A DNA stretch of 64,000 nt from Elmis aenea (Eukaryota > Arthropoda > Insecta > Coleoptera > Elmidae): the NCBI GenBank assembly GCA_947652605.1, contig OX393581.1, forward strand, positions 7,506,640 to 7,570,639, read 5' to 3'. Below, piece after piece: positions 9,922-21,627 of the stretch. Position numbers and translations under genes: made by a program. The notes beneath the pieces were generated by a model. The model was not told the origin of the DNA, did no database searches, and saw nothing but the letters and a program-made list of their open reading frames with translations. The stretch's first letter is position 1. Each line of letters starts with the position of its first letter.

Positions 9922-10773
9922 TGGTAATGACACCACTGGTGGACATGTACCCAATTCTGGACACTTGAGATTTCAAATTGCAAAGATAAAAATTTGAGAC
10001 GTTTTCTATCTCTTTTATTGATACCATTAGAATACTGCACATCCGTACAACAATATTTGTTTTCGTGTAATTTACTTAGAACATTTGGTTTGCAAAAAAA
10101 ATCGCACTGATGATAATAACCTCGCACCCGACCAAAAATGTGTTTTGTAGTGATTGTTGTTAAGCCAGGTAATCCTATTAATAGGGTTTTATTTTGTTAC
10201 TGAAAATATTACATACTTTTCATTTAGGTTTCTGTTATTTAGACATGTGTTGTTAGACTACTAATATGGCGTTCCTGTTTAAAATGTTCTTAATTTGCGT
10301 TTTTAAGGCTCGGTGTTCAATACTGGATTAAAAAATTTAGTTACGTTCTAGTGTTGGACACTGTCCAAACTAGGTAATTTTGAAGTAAACATAGATATCT
10401 CTGATGTATTACTAGTGAGCCCTTGACAAATTGATAGCTATTAGTTTCGATGTTCTAAGCTGCATGTAACCAATTTTGGACACTGGTGTCCATTATTCGC
10501 TGTACCTGGTGTCCATTATTGGTATACATAAATATTCAGCGATGACAATGCAGACTACCCTGAATGTATTGTTCAAAGAACACGGGCAAATCTATTTTTT
10601 AACGAAACTTACAAATTACAAATAAATGCAACTGCAGCAGCATTAAAGAATAAGGAATTTCTTAAAAGAGTTGAAAGCTTAATACCACAAGACAGTCTGA
10701 TTCAAATAAAAAATCACAATATGGAAGAAGAATTGACAGGCTCTTAAAGTGTCCAACACTGGTATGTTTACCC
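9922..10773 (+). mobile_element. Tigger/pogo-like element nested in the mariner
   Basis: TA (9920-9921) and TA (10774-10775) flank an insert whose ends are inverted repeats: GGTAATGACACCACTGGTGG at the left and, on the complement, GGGTAAACATACCAGTGTTGG (shortened here by its last base to GGGTAAACATACCAGTGTTG). Motifs built on TGGACACTGG/CCAGTGTCC recur inside, near 9958, 10350, 10470 and 10505. The interrupted mariner frame continues on both sides of the TA, which confirms the boundaries. Near the right end, 10560-10746 has a coding-like open frame (FFNETYKLQINATAAALKN) ending in TAA, possibly the C-terminus of the missing transposase. Family assignment is inferred from TA target and repeat style. 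Confidence 0.7.
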
Positions 10774-10883
10774 TATATGAAAAGGATTTAAAAAAAACTC
10801 CAGCATCGATGGACCAAGTGTATAGACGTCGCAAAATTTTTTTTAAATTTATTTTATCACGGACTTATCGAACAACCCTCGTA

Positions 10884-11565
10884 CACTGACAAATGTGCTC
10901 TAATTTTTTCGAATTTTAAGGATTACAACAAACAAAATCATCTTAGCATCCTTAATTGTGCCAAGAAATCTTTATTTTTACATCTGAAAAGCACGGCTCG
11001 AATTTATTTCTCCAGCAAGTATAAGGGCAACGATATCGTTAAGAAATAATGTTAGTTCCTTGTAAAGTAAAGTTTACTCCTGCTTTGTAATAGTAGTACA
11101 AGCTACTTGAGCATATACACATATTCCCATCCAAATACATTATTTCATAAATATCGGCCGATATCGGTATCTAAGAGAATGATCTGACAGAACCATGATA
11201 GACATACCGGCGGTACATGTTAACAAAAGGACGGTAAAACTAACAGCATCCACGTACATCCTGCTTCGATAGAATTACTTAATGCTCTATAAGGCCTAAC
11301 TGTATCATTAGATATCCAGTATCAGTAACTTATATTGCTGAAACATATTGTGGGACAGAAAACCAATAGAACAAACGCTTGTATATTTCCGATATGTTTA
11401 TTAGAGGTAATAAAATAATTTGATTAGCAACTTTATAATTAAGTTTAAAACGCTGACTATAAAGGGTGTAAATGAAATCAGGCTCATCGTTAATCTTTAG
11501 TTTTAATTTTATACAAACAAAATTTTAAACATGTTATGTAAAAAAAAAATAATCTGAATATATGT
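10884..11565. other. AT-rich interval, nothing recognised
   Basis: No gene, splice pair or repeat boundary was seen; a patch at 11150-11340 is slightly GC-richer. Confidence 0.35.
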
Positions 11566-11573
11566 ATAAGTAC

Positions 11574-11768
11574 CATAGGCGTCCGCAGAAAATTATCCAG
11601 GGGAAGGCAAAGCTTGCAGACAAAATTACGCACAACTGATCCCATCAATAATGCATCAAAATATTTAACGAACTTTTAACCTGACCCTCTTTCATTTGGT
11701 CACTAATGGAGTACTCGATTCCAGGGAGGGGCAAGTGCCCCGTTTGCCCTACCCTGTGGACGCCCATG
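11574..11768. mobile_element. short hAT-type MITE
   Basis: 195 bp bounded by CATAGGCGTCCGCAG and the inverted CTGTGGACGCCCATG, with an exact 8-bp duplication ATAAGTAC on both sides (11566-11573 and 11769-11776). GC-rich interior near the right end (GGGGCAAGTGCCCC). The TSD length points to hAT. Confidence 0.85.
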
Positions 11769-11775
11769 ATAAGTA

Positions 11776-12690
11776 CTATTGCTACATTTCCGGTTTCGCC
11801 GGAAATGACTCCAATTTGTTATTTCGAACGGAACACCCGGTATAGTTTTACATTTCTTAAAAGATGAAGCAATTTTGAATACAGCTGCACCATTTTAGTT
11901 ATTTTCATATAACAAATAATTTTTGAACTAAAATTCAATTTTTATGAAGGATGCTGTGACCTGCATAAATTAAGTTTTGTTGTCAGCAAGTGTTCGAAAA
12001 ACGTTTTTGTTAATTTTAAATGACATTTGGGTTATGATTAATGGCTTCAAAAGTTTGACAAGGAGTCTTTTTTTTAAAATTAGAATGGTGCTCTACAAAT
12101 GAGGTATTTTCTGACGAATTTAACAACACCAAAACTTGTTATTTTTGTCAGGAGTAGGCAATAAAATTTAAAATTATTGTAAAGTTTTGGTAAGAAACCC
12201 TAACTAACATAGTAACCAAACAAATGTTACTTAATTTTTGAGTCGACTCTTTTCACAAAAATCAATAACAACAAAAAATGTATTAATATTTTTCGGAACA
12301 ACAAGAAAAACATTAACACATCAAAAGTTTTGTTGAATAACAGTAAAAAAAATTGTATTTTTACAAATATATCCTAATAAATACCAAATTATTGGTGTTG
12401 GTGTTGTTAAAAAATGCTATATTTAATCGCATAAGTTAAAAAATTTACTTTTTGTCAAAGAAAAAACCATTTCGTCACTTTTAAAGCTGATAAATACAAC
12501 TAAATGTTTTTTAAATCTGTCCAAACATTATTTTAGGTTTTAAAAGTTAACTAGAATTGTGCAGTTGTATTCAAAATTGCTTTCTCTATCCAAAAATGCA
12601 AAAATATACCAGGTGTTCCATTTGAAACAACAAAGCTAGGGTAATTTCCCGTGAAACCGGAAGTGAAGCAATAGTATGCATATGTTCATA
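11776..12690. repeat. 0.9-kb imperfect palindrome (fold-back repeat)
   Basis: The outer parts pair: TTCCGGTTTCGCCGG and GGAACACCCGGTATA (11790-11845) against the complement of 12605-12690 (CAGGTGTTCC, GTGAAACCGGAAG). Further in, GAAGCAATTTTGAATACAGC (11869-11888) pairs with GTTGTATTCAAAATTGCTTT (12566-12585). Pairing decays toward the centre near 12230. No ORF. It directly abuts the 8-bp duplication of the preceding hAT MITE. Confidence 0.6.
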
Positions 12691-12710
12691 AGTTCAGAAA
12701 ATCCGGTTTT

Positions 12711-12746
12711 TGTTGTTGTTTTTTGTTGTTTTTTGTTGTTGTTTTA
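12711..12746 (+). repeat. (TTG)n-rich simple repeat
   Basis: Runs of TTG and TTTTG units between the palindrome and the next repeat copy. Confidence 0.8.
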
Positions 12747-12749
12747 AAT

Positions 12750-13190
12750 ATTAAGAAAAACTTTGGGAGGCAATTGTTTGATGTCTCCTTTCGGAGTTAA
12801 AAGAGGAGCTTCAAAATTAGGTTTTTATTTTATTTCTCAAATTTGGAGATGTGTAAGAGGATGAAATTTGGTATATGTTTTATACTAACTTATTGAAAGG
12901 TTTCCCGTAATAATATTTTTAATCATACCCACCTTCACAAGGGGCTGAAAAGTGCAACCCCTGTTGATTTTTTTAACAGAACTTTTTGAAGGGTTGAAAT
13001 TTAGCAATTTAAAAATTTTTCCTAAAAAGCTTAATTGATTAAGAAACTTTATTTGTTGTTTAACTTTTCCTGAAAAACCTACAGTTTTTGAGTAAAAAAT
13101 AAAATAATTGAACATGCCCCCTTAAATATTTCAATATAAAACGATTCATTTTGGTAATAACCATGGTTTTTTTATGTTCTTATTGAGTAG
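12750..13190 (+). repeat. third copy of the 1.5-3.4 kb arm repeat
   Basis: Shares a long collinear match with the inverted-repeat arms at 1555-2905 and 2935-3365: GAAAAACTTTGGGAGG, TTTTATTTTATTTCTCAA, GTGCAACCCCTGTTG, CAGAACTTTTTGAAGGGTTG, and the end CATTTTGGTAATAACCATGG. Non-coding; the open frame on the other strand is a by-product. Confidence 0.7.
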
Positions 13191-14890
13191 CAAAGAAAAA
13201 GCAGGAAGCGGACCTGATTTCACTTACAACCGATGTAATTGTTAATTTTTTTAAAAATTAAGCTCTTATTCGAAATTTTAAAAAATATATTTTAAGATAT
13301 CAGCCGGTATTCCAAGTAAATTAAAATTCAGTGGGAAATTAGGCCATTAAAAGCTTTTAAGAGCAGACCAATTCCCCCCTCTTACAAAAAATTGTACAGC
13401 AAAATAAATTTGTTGTATGACAAAAAAATGCAATAAAATATGGAGTGGCTAAAGCCAGCAAAAAAGGGCATCAAAAGTAATTTTATTTAATTAACAGAAT
13501 TGAGCAACGGAATAAAATTCAAATATGTTGAGTGAAAAATGACGATAAAACTTAAATGCGTGATCTTGTATAAAAGAAAGACATGACAAGCAGTTTTGTA
13601 AGTTGTTTAAAAAACATTTTCGAATATGTCGCAGGCAGATACATTCTACCAAAGGCGAGAAAACACAATTTCTAATTTGCATTCACCTATTCGTTTTCAT
13701 TGTAGGTTAAACAACACACAAACTCAAAGATTTGTCGAAAAAGGCAGCTACAAAATATCTTTAGTACAAACCATTAACAGAATTTAAACTTTACAACATT
13801 GTGTCTTGTTGTATTTTCACGGACCGTTTTTATATTAACACCTAAATTCACGCCTGTCACCGAAAACGTTGTTAAATGCTTCTTATTTCATGTCAAACTT
13901 GTAGTCGATTTACGTTATTTGAAATAAGAATTTTTAACGCAAATGTTTTTTCATTTCATTCCAAAACACAATTTCGTATGACGTTATAAATTGAGCGAGA
14001 TTTTATCTGGCAAAAGTTTAATGCGACTATTCCGCCTGTGCATCAAAGATACTGCATGAGAAATGTAGAAAAATTTAAATAACAAGGGCGTAATGACCAT
14101 ATAGCACAATTATTTTAAGCTGTAATCTTTGAAGTACGATAACATTGAGATTATAACAAATATTCATTGTTAAATCTGTCAGTGCAACCGTGGTACATGG
14201 TAAAGCACTTACGTAGTTCCGCGAGATGTTAGAAAGAAAAACAGACATACGTGCTGCAACACGTTCTTTGTGCGGTACCAGCTCTTTGCAAAAAAATATG
14301 GAGCACTTATTCTAGAATATAGATTAATGCAGAGGTACTAAATATCGATACTCTTACGGGCACCTATTAAAAAATTTTGGAAAGAAATTACAAATTCATT
14401 CCACTCTTGTTTATCAGACGATCATTAACTCATATCTTATTACCTGGCTTAAAGGTTTTTAAGATCTAAAGACATCTTGAAAGATTAAAAGTCACAAAAT
14501 AATCAATTTTGACTCATTTTGTTCTAACATTGTTTCATACACGTTACACTTTGGCTATATTGATGTTGTAATATCTAATCGGTAGTTTTATACTCAAGTA
14601 ACTGGTGAAGTTTAAAATCAAACTCGAACTTGTTTTTGGGTAGAGCATTTTATTCTTAAAAAAAGTGTCTCTTGACTTTTCTTGGTATCTGCTAAGTTCG
14701 ATCTAAAAATACAGCTAATATTCGTAATAAAGAAGTAATTACCGATTTTTGCAGTTTTTAATAACAGAACATGCTAATAATGAGGAAAGAAGTTCCGTTA
14801 AATTAACTATTAATGAGCATCTACTCTGCAAGTTGCAATTTTCTGCTTTTCGCGATAAAATGTACACAAGACTTAACAGAGATAGATTAA
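13191..14890. other. AT-rich interval without a recognisable gene
   Basis: No transposon ends or splice pairs that I trust. Only short chance ORFs are present. Confidence 0.4.
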
Positions 14891-14895
14891 AAAAT

Positions 14896-15143
14896 TGAAA
14901 CAAAGAAAGAAGCAGAAATAAAATCAAACCCCAGACTAGAAATAGCAAACTTATTGGTTAAAACAAACAGTAAAGAAGAAACAATAAAATATAGTGGATT
15001 AGCAGTACACAAACTTAAAAATAAAGAAAATAAGGAGTTATACCATAAAGACAGACAAAGAATGGAAAACGAAAAAGCTGAATGGACATTAGAAGTAAGA
15101 GGGATGATACTCAAAGAGACAGTACTGACAATAATAGCGGACA
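14896..15143 (+). pseudogene. unidentified coding-like fragment next to a MITE
   Basis: An open frame of about 80 codons reads through NPRLEIANLLVKTNSKEE and RMENEKAEWTLEVRGM, rich in Lys/Glu with A-rich codons, like part of a mobile-element ORF or a charged helical protein. There is no good ATG context; an ATG inside, at 15061, is unremarkable. The frame ends exactly where the MITE at 15148 begins, so it was probably longer before that insertion. I do not recognise the family, and it may be chance in an A-rich strand. Confidence 0.25.
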
Positions 15144-15147
15144 TATA

Positions 15148-15771
15148 CAGGTGGTGTAAAAATTGGCGGAGGCGCTACACGTGGCGATGTTCTTCGTAAA
15201 ATTCTAAGTCGAAAATCTTAATACGAAAATGTTGTACCATGCTTGCTGTGTCTGCAAGAGGTCCTTAAAGTTTTGACATTTAGTCCTTTAATAAGCGTTA
15301 TTATTTAATACTTGCAAATGAAAAAGCTGCAATTTGGAATAAAAATAAATTTCGAATAGTATTTTTCCCTAGATATTGTGTTCTTCCTTTCAAAAATTGG
15401 TGTTGAAAATATGTAAATCACCGATTTCAAAGAAAATAATACATATGGCAACATTGTCATTAGCTGTCATCTCTGTTTTTCTCGTAATTATTTCTAGTTT
15501 GTGTTTTACGATACCCAAAAGTTTGCAGCTATGTTTACGAACTGAAGGCTTTCAGTTCGAACAAAAATTGTAAATACCTAAGTAAAAATTGCTGGAAAAA
15601 AAATGTCTAAACGCAAATCAATGTATGCAATGTTGCCAATTTTTTTTTCTTTAAATGGTTCCTGAAGCCATAGGAAGCATGGTACAACATTTTTGTATCA
15701 AGATTTTCGACTTAGAATTTTACGAAGAACATCGTCACGTGTAGCGCTTCATCCAATTTATACACACCCTG
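15148..15771 (+). mobile_element. TIR element, copy 1 (inverted partner at 48578-49190)
   Basis: 624-bp non-autonomous DNA element. Long inverted repeats of roughly 100 bp contain GATGTTCTTCGTAAAATTC and GTTGTACCATGCTT at the left and their complements at the right. The outermost ends are CAGGTGGTGT and ACACCCTG, flanked by TATA on each side (15144-15147, 15772-15775), so the duplication is TATA or TA. No transposase; the open frame inside (from 15376) is not conserved as protein. A second copy in opposite orientation matches over the full length. Confidence 0.8.
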
Positions 15772-16044
15772 TATAATAATATACACCCCTGGTATATAAA
15801 AAAAACTAAATAATTGACCAAGAAATGGTTTTTGGGACACGCTGTATAGAAATTGGTTCATAGGAGAAGGTACACTTTGAAACTTTGTTTAAGGTAAGAT
15901 TTAAAAGAAGCTTCATAAAAGACAACTAACAAAATATTTTTTTTGTAAAGTTACATATTTATAAACTAAAATTAACAAATTGCTAGAATCTAACAATAAT
16001 TTAGTATGAAAAACATAGTGAAACAACATCTACTTATTTCTAAA

Positions 16045-16585
16045 CAGGGAAGGTTACGATATGTTGTCGCTAGAATCAAGAACATCAAAACTAAATGTTT
16101 TACAAAGTTATACGTGCCACTGGCCATTTAAAAAATCTTAAACGGTTCCGGAGAAAAACGTCAAAAACGAAACCCCTGCAAAAGCGCTATGATTTGAGAA
16201 GTTGTGGTATATCTGGTATAACTTATAACTAAATCTATGTGACTTGATCAGGCGTTTAACATGGGGAAAACAGTTTTTACAAGGGCCTCGTTTTTCGCGT
16301 TTTTCTCCGAAACCGTTTAAGATTTTTTCAAAAACTTTGCGCCATTTTACTTGCAAAGGATGCGCGAATTGGTAAATAGAATAATTTCGATTTTATCCCT
16401 GACGGTTTCATGACCAACGCAATCGCAAATTTTTTTTAATTCAAGTTTTCAGTTTTTCCCCTATTTTTCCGAAGAAAATGGCCAGTGGCACGTATTACTC
16501 TGCAAAACATTTAATTTTGACGTTCTTGATGCAATAAACACAGCCTTGATCAGATTCTAGCGACAACATATCGTGACCCTCCCTG
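16045..16585. mobile_element. Harbinger-like MITE, copy 1
   Basis: Near-palindromic element whose ends are CAGGGAAGGTTACGATATG and the inverted CATATCGTGACCCTCCCTG. Inner arms carry GTGCCACTGGCCAT twice in opposite directions and AAACGGTTCCGGAGAAAAAC. Right flank TAA, left flank TAAA, so the duplication is not exact here; copy 2 shows TTA. No coding capacity. Confidence 0.75.
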
Positions 16586-16629
16586 TAAGCAAGATACTAC
16601 AAAGCGATTTGGTTAAGTACTGTTTAGAC

Positions 16630-16893
16630 CAGCGATTTCCAAACTGGGAGGCGCACCTCCCTGGGGAGGCGCGAACTAGCGCAAAAGGAGGCGCGAAAAG
16701 TTTTGCAAAAATGACATGTTTAGTAAAACTTGTTATTATTCTGTCACTGACGTTTTTTTTCTATTTTGTTTTTTGTTTTGATACATTTTTTACTATTTTT
16801 CATGTTTCTTTATTATTTTATGGAATAAAGGGGGCGCCAAAATTGGATTTTTTTTAAAGGGGGGCGTAGCATCATAAAGTTTGGAAACCGCTG
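16630..16893. mobile_element. hAT-type MITE with GTTTAGAC duplication
   Basis: 264 bp with inverted ends CAGCGATTTCCAAACT and AGTTTGGAAACCGCTG (CATAAAGTTTGG in sequence at the right). The 8-bp target duplication GTTTAGAC is exact at 16622-16629 and 16894-16901. Inside are GGAGGCGC repeats near the left end and GGGGGGCG near the right. The 94-codon open frame over it is a by-product. Confidence 0.9.
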
Positions 16894-16901
16894 GTTTAGA
16901 C

Positions 16902-17540
16902 TATGAAATAAATAGCTATTAAAAACGTATTAAGCTAAGACGTTATAGAAATGTTGTTGTTTCTCGTTTTAACAAGCTTGACAATGTGTCACAGCCAAGA
17001 CAAATAGCTCTGTTATTATTGACATTTAAAAAAAAAGTTGTACTAAAACAAGGCTATCCAATAATTCGTCTGGGCTGAGACACTTTTGTATATTAGGGAT
17101 AAAACTTTTTCCAATAATAAGAAGATCATGAAAGCATTAAACAAAAAAACTGTTAAGTGTAGTCTGATAAAAAGTACCCTAAGCACAGACAGTAAATCAC
17201 AGTTCGTGTTTAATAAATAAAATGTAAACAGTAATAAAAATAATTTATTTATTTTGTTTTCAATCTTGAACGAATTTGGTTTTTCTAAAAATTTCGTTTA
17301 TCGTTTTCGTTCCGTTATTAGCCCTGCCAGTAATGATATAAAATCGATTATTTATGATTTAAACATTTTACTTAATTCGAGTCGTGGTTTCTATGTGGCG
17401 TGGCTTTTGTAAAAACAGTGGAAGTATTGTTTTAGGTGTCGCTTATACTTGCAAAATGTAAATGTTTTGAGCAATAATACGCTACTTCTGTGGGCGAACA
17501 TCGCAATATTCTCGAAGATAACAGATCACATGTTAAGAAC
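16902..17540. other. AT-rich interval, nothing recognised
   Basis: No gene or repeat boundary found. Confidence 0.4.
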
Positions 17541-17990
17541 CGCTGGATCAATGTAATTAGCTCGGGTGTAAACCAATAAACAGCGCATTATTCACGCACG
17601 GACACCTACCGACTCGCAACTCGCATTTTTACTCCCGATAAGAATTATACGGTAACTCACCGAGCAGCGCTAATAACAGTACAAACGTATGATGTATACA
17701 TGCTCCTTTGTTTCGAATCAACGGCAGAAATAAAAGAACGCCGGGATGGATCTGTTTTTACACGCACCCGGTATTTTAGCTCACAAATTACACCTCACAC
17801 TTCGGTATAACGAGCTCCTTCGAATCACTCGAGTAGTTTATACTTAGGAATGTAACTTACAATTTACACTTGTTGAATTGTTTTTATGTGTGTGTACGTG
17901 TTGAAAAAAGGTACGACTCCTTCAATATTAGCGCCGTACGCTTGCTACTATACGTTTCTAAATTACATGATTGCAGGCAGGATAAGATGG
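17541..17990. other. GC-richer single-copy island
   Basis: About 450 bp of raised GC/CpG with no repeat signature. On the minus strand it carries the first-exon candidate at 17661-17701. A TATAAA-like site lies further upstream on that strand (complement of about 17837-17843). It could be a promoter region or a conserved enhancer. Confidence 0.3.
17661..17701 (-). CDS. possible first exon with start of a signal peptide
   Basis: On the minus strand an ATG at 17701, with A at -3, reads MYTSYVCTVISAA and then meets a consensus-like donor, CTCG/gtgagtt, after 41 nt. A hydrophobic N-terminus followed by an early intron is common for secreted or membrane proteins in insects, but the run is only 13 residues and no downstream exon was identified. 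This is a hypothesis from local signals only. Confidence 0.15.
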
Positions 17991-18897
17991 ATTAAGCAGA
18001 TGGCATACGGCATACGACCGGACGAAATGTAGCCCATCAAACGATATTAAAATTGTAATTGGTATATTTGTTTTGTTATTTGTTATTGTTGACAATTTAA
18101 TTGAAGGATGCTTTATGGTAACATATAAAAATCATTTGATATTTGTTTAAAAAAGTTTGTGGTATTTCGCCTAGGTTAATTTTAAGATTTAAAATTTAAG
18201 CCAAAGTTTCAACTTTAAAAGTAACGCTTAAGATCATTAAAAATTGATAACTCAAATTCTGAAATGAAAGTTAAAATTTTAAGAACAAAATAAGTTTTAA
18301 ATTTTAACTTTGATAAGGAACTTAAAATTATTGACCTAAAATTTATATTTGGAGAATCAAGCCCAAGTTAGTTAGTTATAATAACATTCAAATTTCATGA
18401 CTGTTAAAATTAAAACACAAAAAAATGTTGTGGCAATAAAATCAAAATATTGAATTAAAATTAGAATTTTGAGATGAATTACCTGGGGTTGAATATTTAA
18501 ATAAATAGTAAGTTCAAAATTTAAATTTTCAGATTTTCATGTCCCATAAATCAAAACGAAATTTGGAAATTCTAGTTTAAAATAATTTTTCGAAATTACA
18601 GCTAAAATGAAAAATTTTTGGTCAGAAGTTTTAAAATCAACACCGGAATTTCGAATATAGTTAAACTTTTGATATTGAAAACGTTAAATTCATAGCGAAT
18701 GCCAAAATTACGTGGTTAAACCTTAATTATGCATAGTTGCTGATTAGCGGGATATATAATTATTAAGGTGGTTCTTTTTTGATTAATTGTGTTAATGGTC
18801 AACTCTAAATTTTGTTTTACCTATAGAAAAACCCGTGCTTGTAAAAATTTAGGTCATTCAGCCGATGTTTAGAGGTCACGAAACCATCATTTTAAAG
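17991..18897. repeat. AT-rich low-complexity tract
   Basis: From about 18170 to 18720 the sequence is dominated by variants of AAAATTTTAA and TTAAAATT in no strict period. It looks like degenerate low-complexity DNA rather than a tandem array; nothing codes here. Confidence 0.45.
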
Positions 18898-18911
18898 ACC
18901 AATATTATATT

Positions 18912-19045
18912 TTATTCTTCAGGCTTTCGCGGCTATCGTCCATGTTACAATCTTCGTTCCCGGGTTTGGAACCGCGACATAGAATGGTCGAAACGTCACA
19001 CAAATCAAGAAGACGCGGTTCCAAACCCGGGAACGAAATTGCAAC
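18912..19045. mobile_element. 134-bp Penelope-related hairpin element
   Basis: Flanked by a 14-bp duplication ACCAATATTATATT (18898-18911 and 19046-19059). It contains CTTTCGCGGC and two perfectly complementary arms, CGTTCCCGGGTTTGGAACCG (18955-18974) and its inverse (19013-19034), with GGTCGAAACGTC between them. The last ~33 bases nearly equal the 3' end of the Penelope fragment at 40805-40837. So this looks like a mini-element made of a Penelope terminal repeat, mobilised in trans by Penelope reverse transcriptase. The CGAAAC motif resembles the conserved part of hammerhead ribozymes reported in Penelope elements, but the CUGAUGA half is not intact here. Confidence 0.7.
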
Positions 19046-19059
19046 ACCAATATTATATT

Positions 19060-21000
19060 ATGTAAAAACCATAAAAATTATTTTGGTACAATTCTACTTG
19101 TTGTTGATAATTAACAACACTTCTTATAGTGCAACTGTTAAAAACGTTTTCATAAAGAGTAATTTTTGAAAGTTTTTTAACAAAACATAAGCTTATATTT
19201 ATAAACTAATTATAGATTTAAAGATTAATAATAATAGTTATAATAACATAATTTGCATCGTAAATAAATGTTTGTCGTTTTCCATAATGATGCTTTTTGG
19301 CAACATATTTTATTTATCGATTTGCACAACTGTTGCTCTTAAAAACTTTTTTTTTCGATAAAAATAAATAAAAAATGGTTAATGATTTTTTAAAAATATT
19401 TTTGCTACGATAAAATATACCTAAAATATTATTTAAGCTATTATTTTTTTAAAGCATGCAATTTAGGGTTAAGATCACTATTTTAAATTTTAAGGTAAAC
19501 TTTTGGATAAGAGTGAAACGTCTGAAGCAACAATTTATATTAAGTAGATTAATGAATTTAAACTTAAAAACCAAAACTATAGGTACCATTTAAAAATAAA
19601 TATTATTACTTAAAATAAAATAATTTCTGTACACTTGAAAAATTCGGAGTTCTTAAAAAGCAGTCAAAGTTTAAGTGATATTTTAAATTTTATACTGATT
19701 GAATATGTTCCGTTATAGCGTACTTTGTCTAACATTTGCGATTTAGGTAAGCCCTGATATTTTTTCATGCTAACAACAGTTCTGTACACTTAGTATAGAC
19801 AAAAAACATATTTCTATCTAGCTTTATTGACTCCAGTATCACTTATTCTGTAGATAAGAAACGCGCAATATAGAAGACAATATAAAGATCCTGGAACTAA
19901 ATATGTATTATGACATTATTTTCTTAGAGAAAGGCGAAAACCTATACAAAACCAAGTCGGATGCCGCCGTTAAAAAAAAAACACCTTTTCAGTATCTACT
20001 AATAATAAAAATATATATATATATATATTTTGGAACACAACACTAATATTTTTAAATCCTCTATTTAATTAAAAATAGTTAATAATAATTGAAAATATTA
20101 TTTTAAATTCAATAATTTTTTGGGAGGAAGGTATTTTTATGTTTTATGTAATTATGTATTTATAAAATTTGTGTATCGAGTTATTTTTTATTTATTGGTA
20201 CAAGTTTTAATATGATAAATAAACAACCTCTTAGAAGAAGCGTTTGAATTCGGCAAACATAAAGCATATTCAACAATTAGCAATAGGTTTCAAAAGTGTA
20301 TTGAATTTTCAAAGAGACCTGAAATATATTAACCCATTTTTGTTCAACGGTTACTGAAATTAGCTGCCATTCGTGTAATTTTTCTTTGGTTAGAAAGTAT
20401 TTGATGCAACAAAGTTTATTACAAAAATCACCTTTTACCTATTTGTAATTTTAATTTATTGATAACGAACTTTTTTTTTCTGAATAAACATTAAAATATA
20501 AATAAATTTTTATTGCTTTAAATGCAATATCAACTGGACTGAAAGAAATGTATACCAATACTAAAACAATTGTTCCATATGTGGCCACCACAATAAACAT
20601 CAATTAATCTATTGCCACACATTTTTTTAAATAAAGGACAAAATTGAGTTTTCAAAAAATAAATGAAGGTAAAGGACATCACTTGGAAATAAAGGACGTA
20701 CAATCACCGTAATTATAGCACAATAAAATAATCCAAAATGTCTATGCGTCAGCTCTTGCATTCACATTTTTTTACACATTTGCTCTTTTAAAGTCGTTTT
20801 ACAAAATCTCAGAAAAAGTTAAGTTGTATTTTAAAAGAAATTTGTATTCCAATATAATTACTTTATGATTTAATATTGTAGTCAGAAAATGTCGCAAGAG
20901 GTCAGCAGAACCGATTTCATATGATCCTTTCGTATCAAAAGGTCCACATGACATCGCCAGACAAACATTATTTTAATCGTGTTTTCTCTTATTGGGTTAT
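19060..21000. other. 1.9-kb AT-rich interval without a recognisable gene
   Basis: Includes an (AT)n run at about 20008-20029 and, at 20630-20695, three copies of AAAGGACA/AAATAAAGGAC. No coding signal was found. Confidence 0.4.
20008..20029. repeat. (AT)n microsatellite
   Basis: About ten uninterrupted TA dinucleotides. Confidence 0.9.
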
Positions 21001-21600
21001 GAAACGTAAAGTGTCAAACCGCGACACGTTCCGTCGTAAATTATTTAAAATACATCGGTGATAATGTTACATCCTGGTCATGAATTACGCTCATATCGCA
21101 ATTAATAATTTAAGAAAATGAAACAAATAACAGGGCACAATAATAATCGCATTCGCATCGAGTGTACGTTACGTTCATATAATTTCGCTCCATCTGGTGT
21201 GTGTTTCAGTTCATATTTAAGTGTTATGGCGCTGGTTATCGTTCTTACAACACGTATGAATAATCCGGCACCTTGACCCGCTCCCCGGGACAACTCGATA
21301 CACAGCCGAGAACATCGAGCGACCTACCGATAATCTGTTACCGATACCGATCAACGGGCGACGTCTGAGTGATTTGAATGATTGGTGCGTGAGCAGATGT
21401 GATGGACTGAATATTAATTACGTTTGGATGTACTCATTCAAGAGTAACAACGAAGGCATATTTCACGCTATATCATTGCCGGAGCGCTTCAGAAATGACT
21501 TTCGTTAGACATGCCTCGACGAACATATATCAATACATTCATCTAATGATTCTAATATGAGCCACTCTACATGTACATAGACACACGTAGAAGATTTTAT
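21001..21600. other. GC-richer single-copy region
   Basis: About 600 bp with more CpG than the surroundings and no repeat ends. It lies just downstream, in minus-strand sense, of the exon candidate at 21628-21788. Function unknown: intron sequence, regulatory DNA or an unrecognised exon. Confidence 0.25.
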
Positions 21601-21627
21601 TCTTTGAAAAATAAACAAGACACTTAC

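Larger units (their letters stand above)
8799..10881 (+). mobile_element. mariner element split by a later insertion
   Basis: Inverted repeats GGGCTGTTCGATAAGTCC (8802-8819) and GGACTTATCGAACAACCC (10861-10878) bound the element. TA follows the right end (10882-10883); the left flank is AA, so that copy of the TA has mutated. Removing the 852-bp insert at 9922-10773 leaves about 1.23 kb, close to the usual mariner length of 1.3 kb. Confidence 0.9.
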
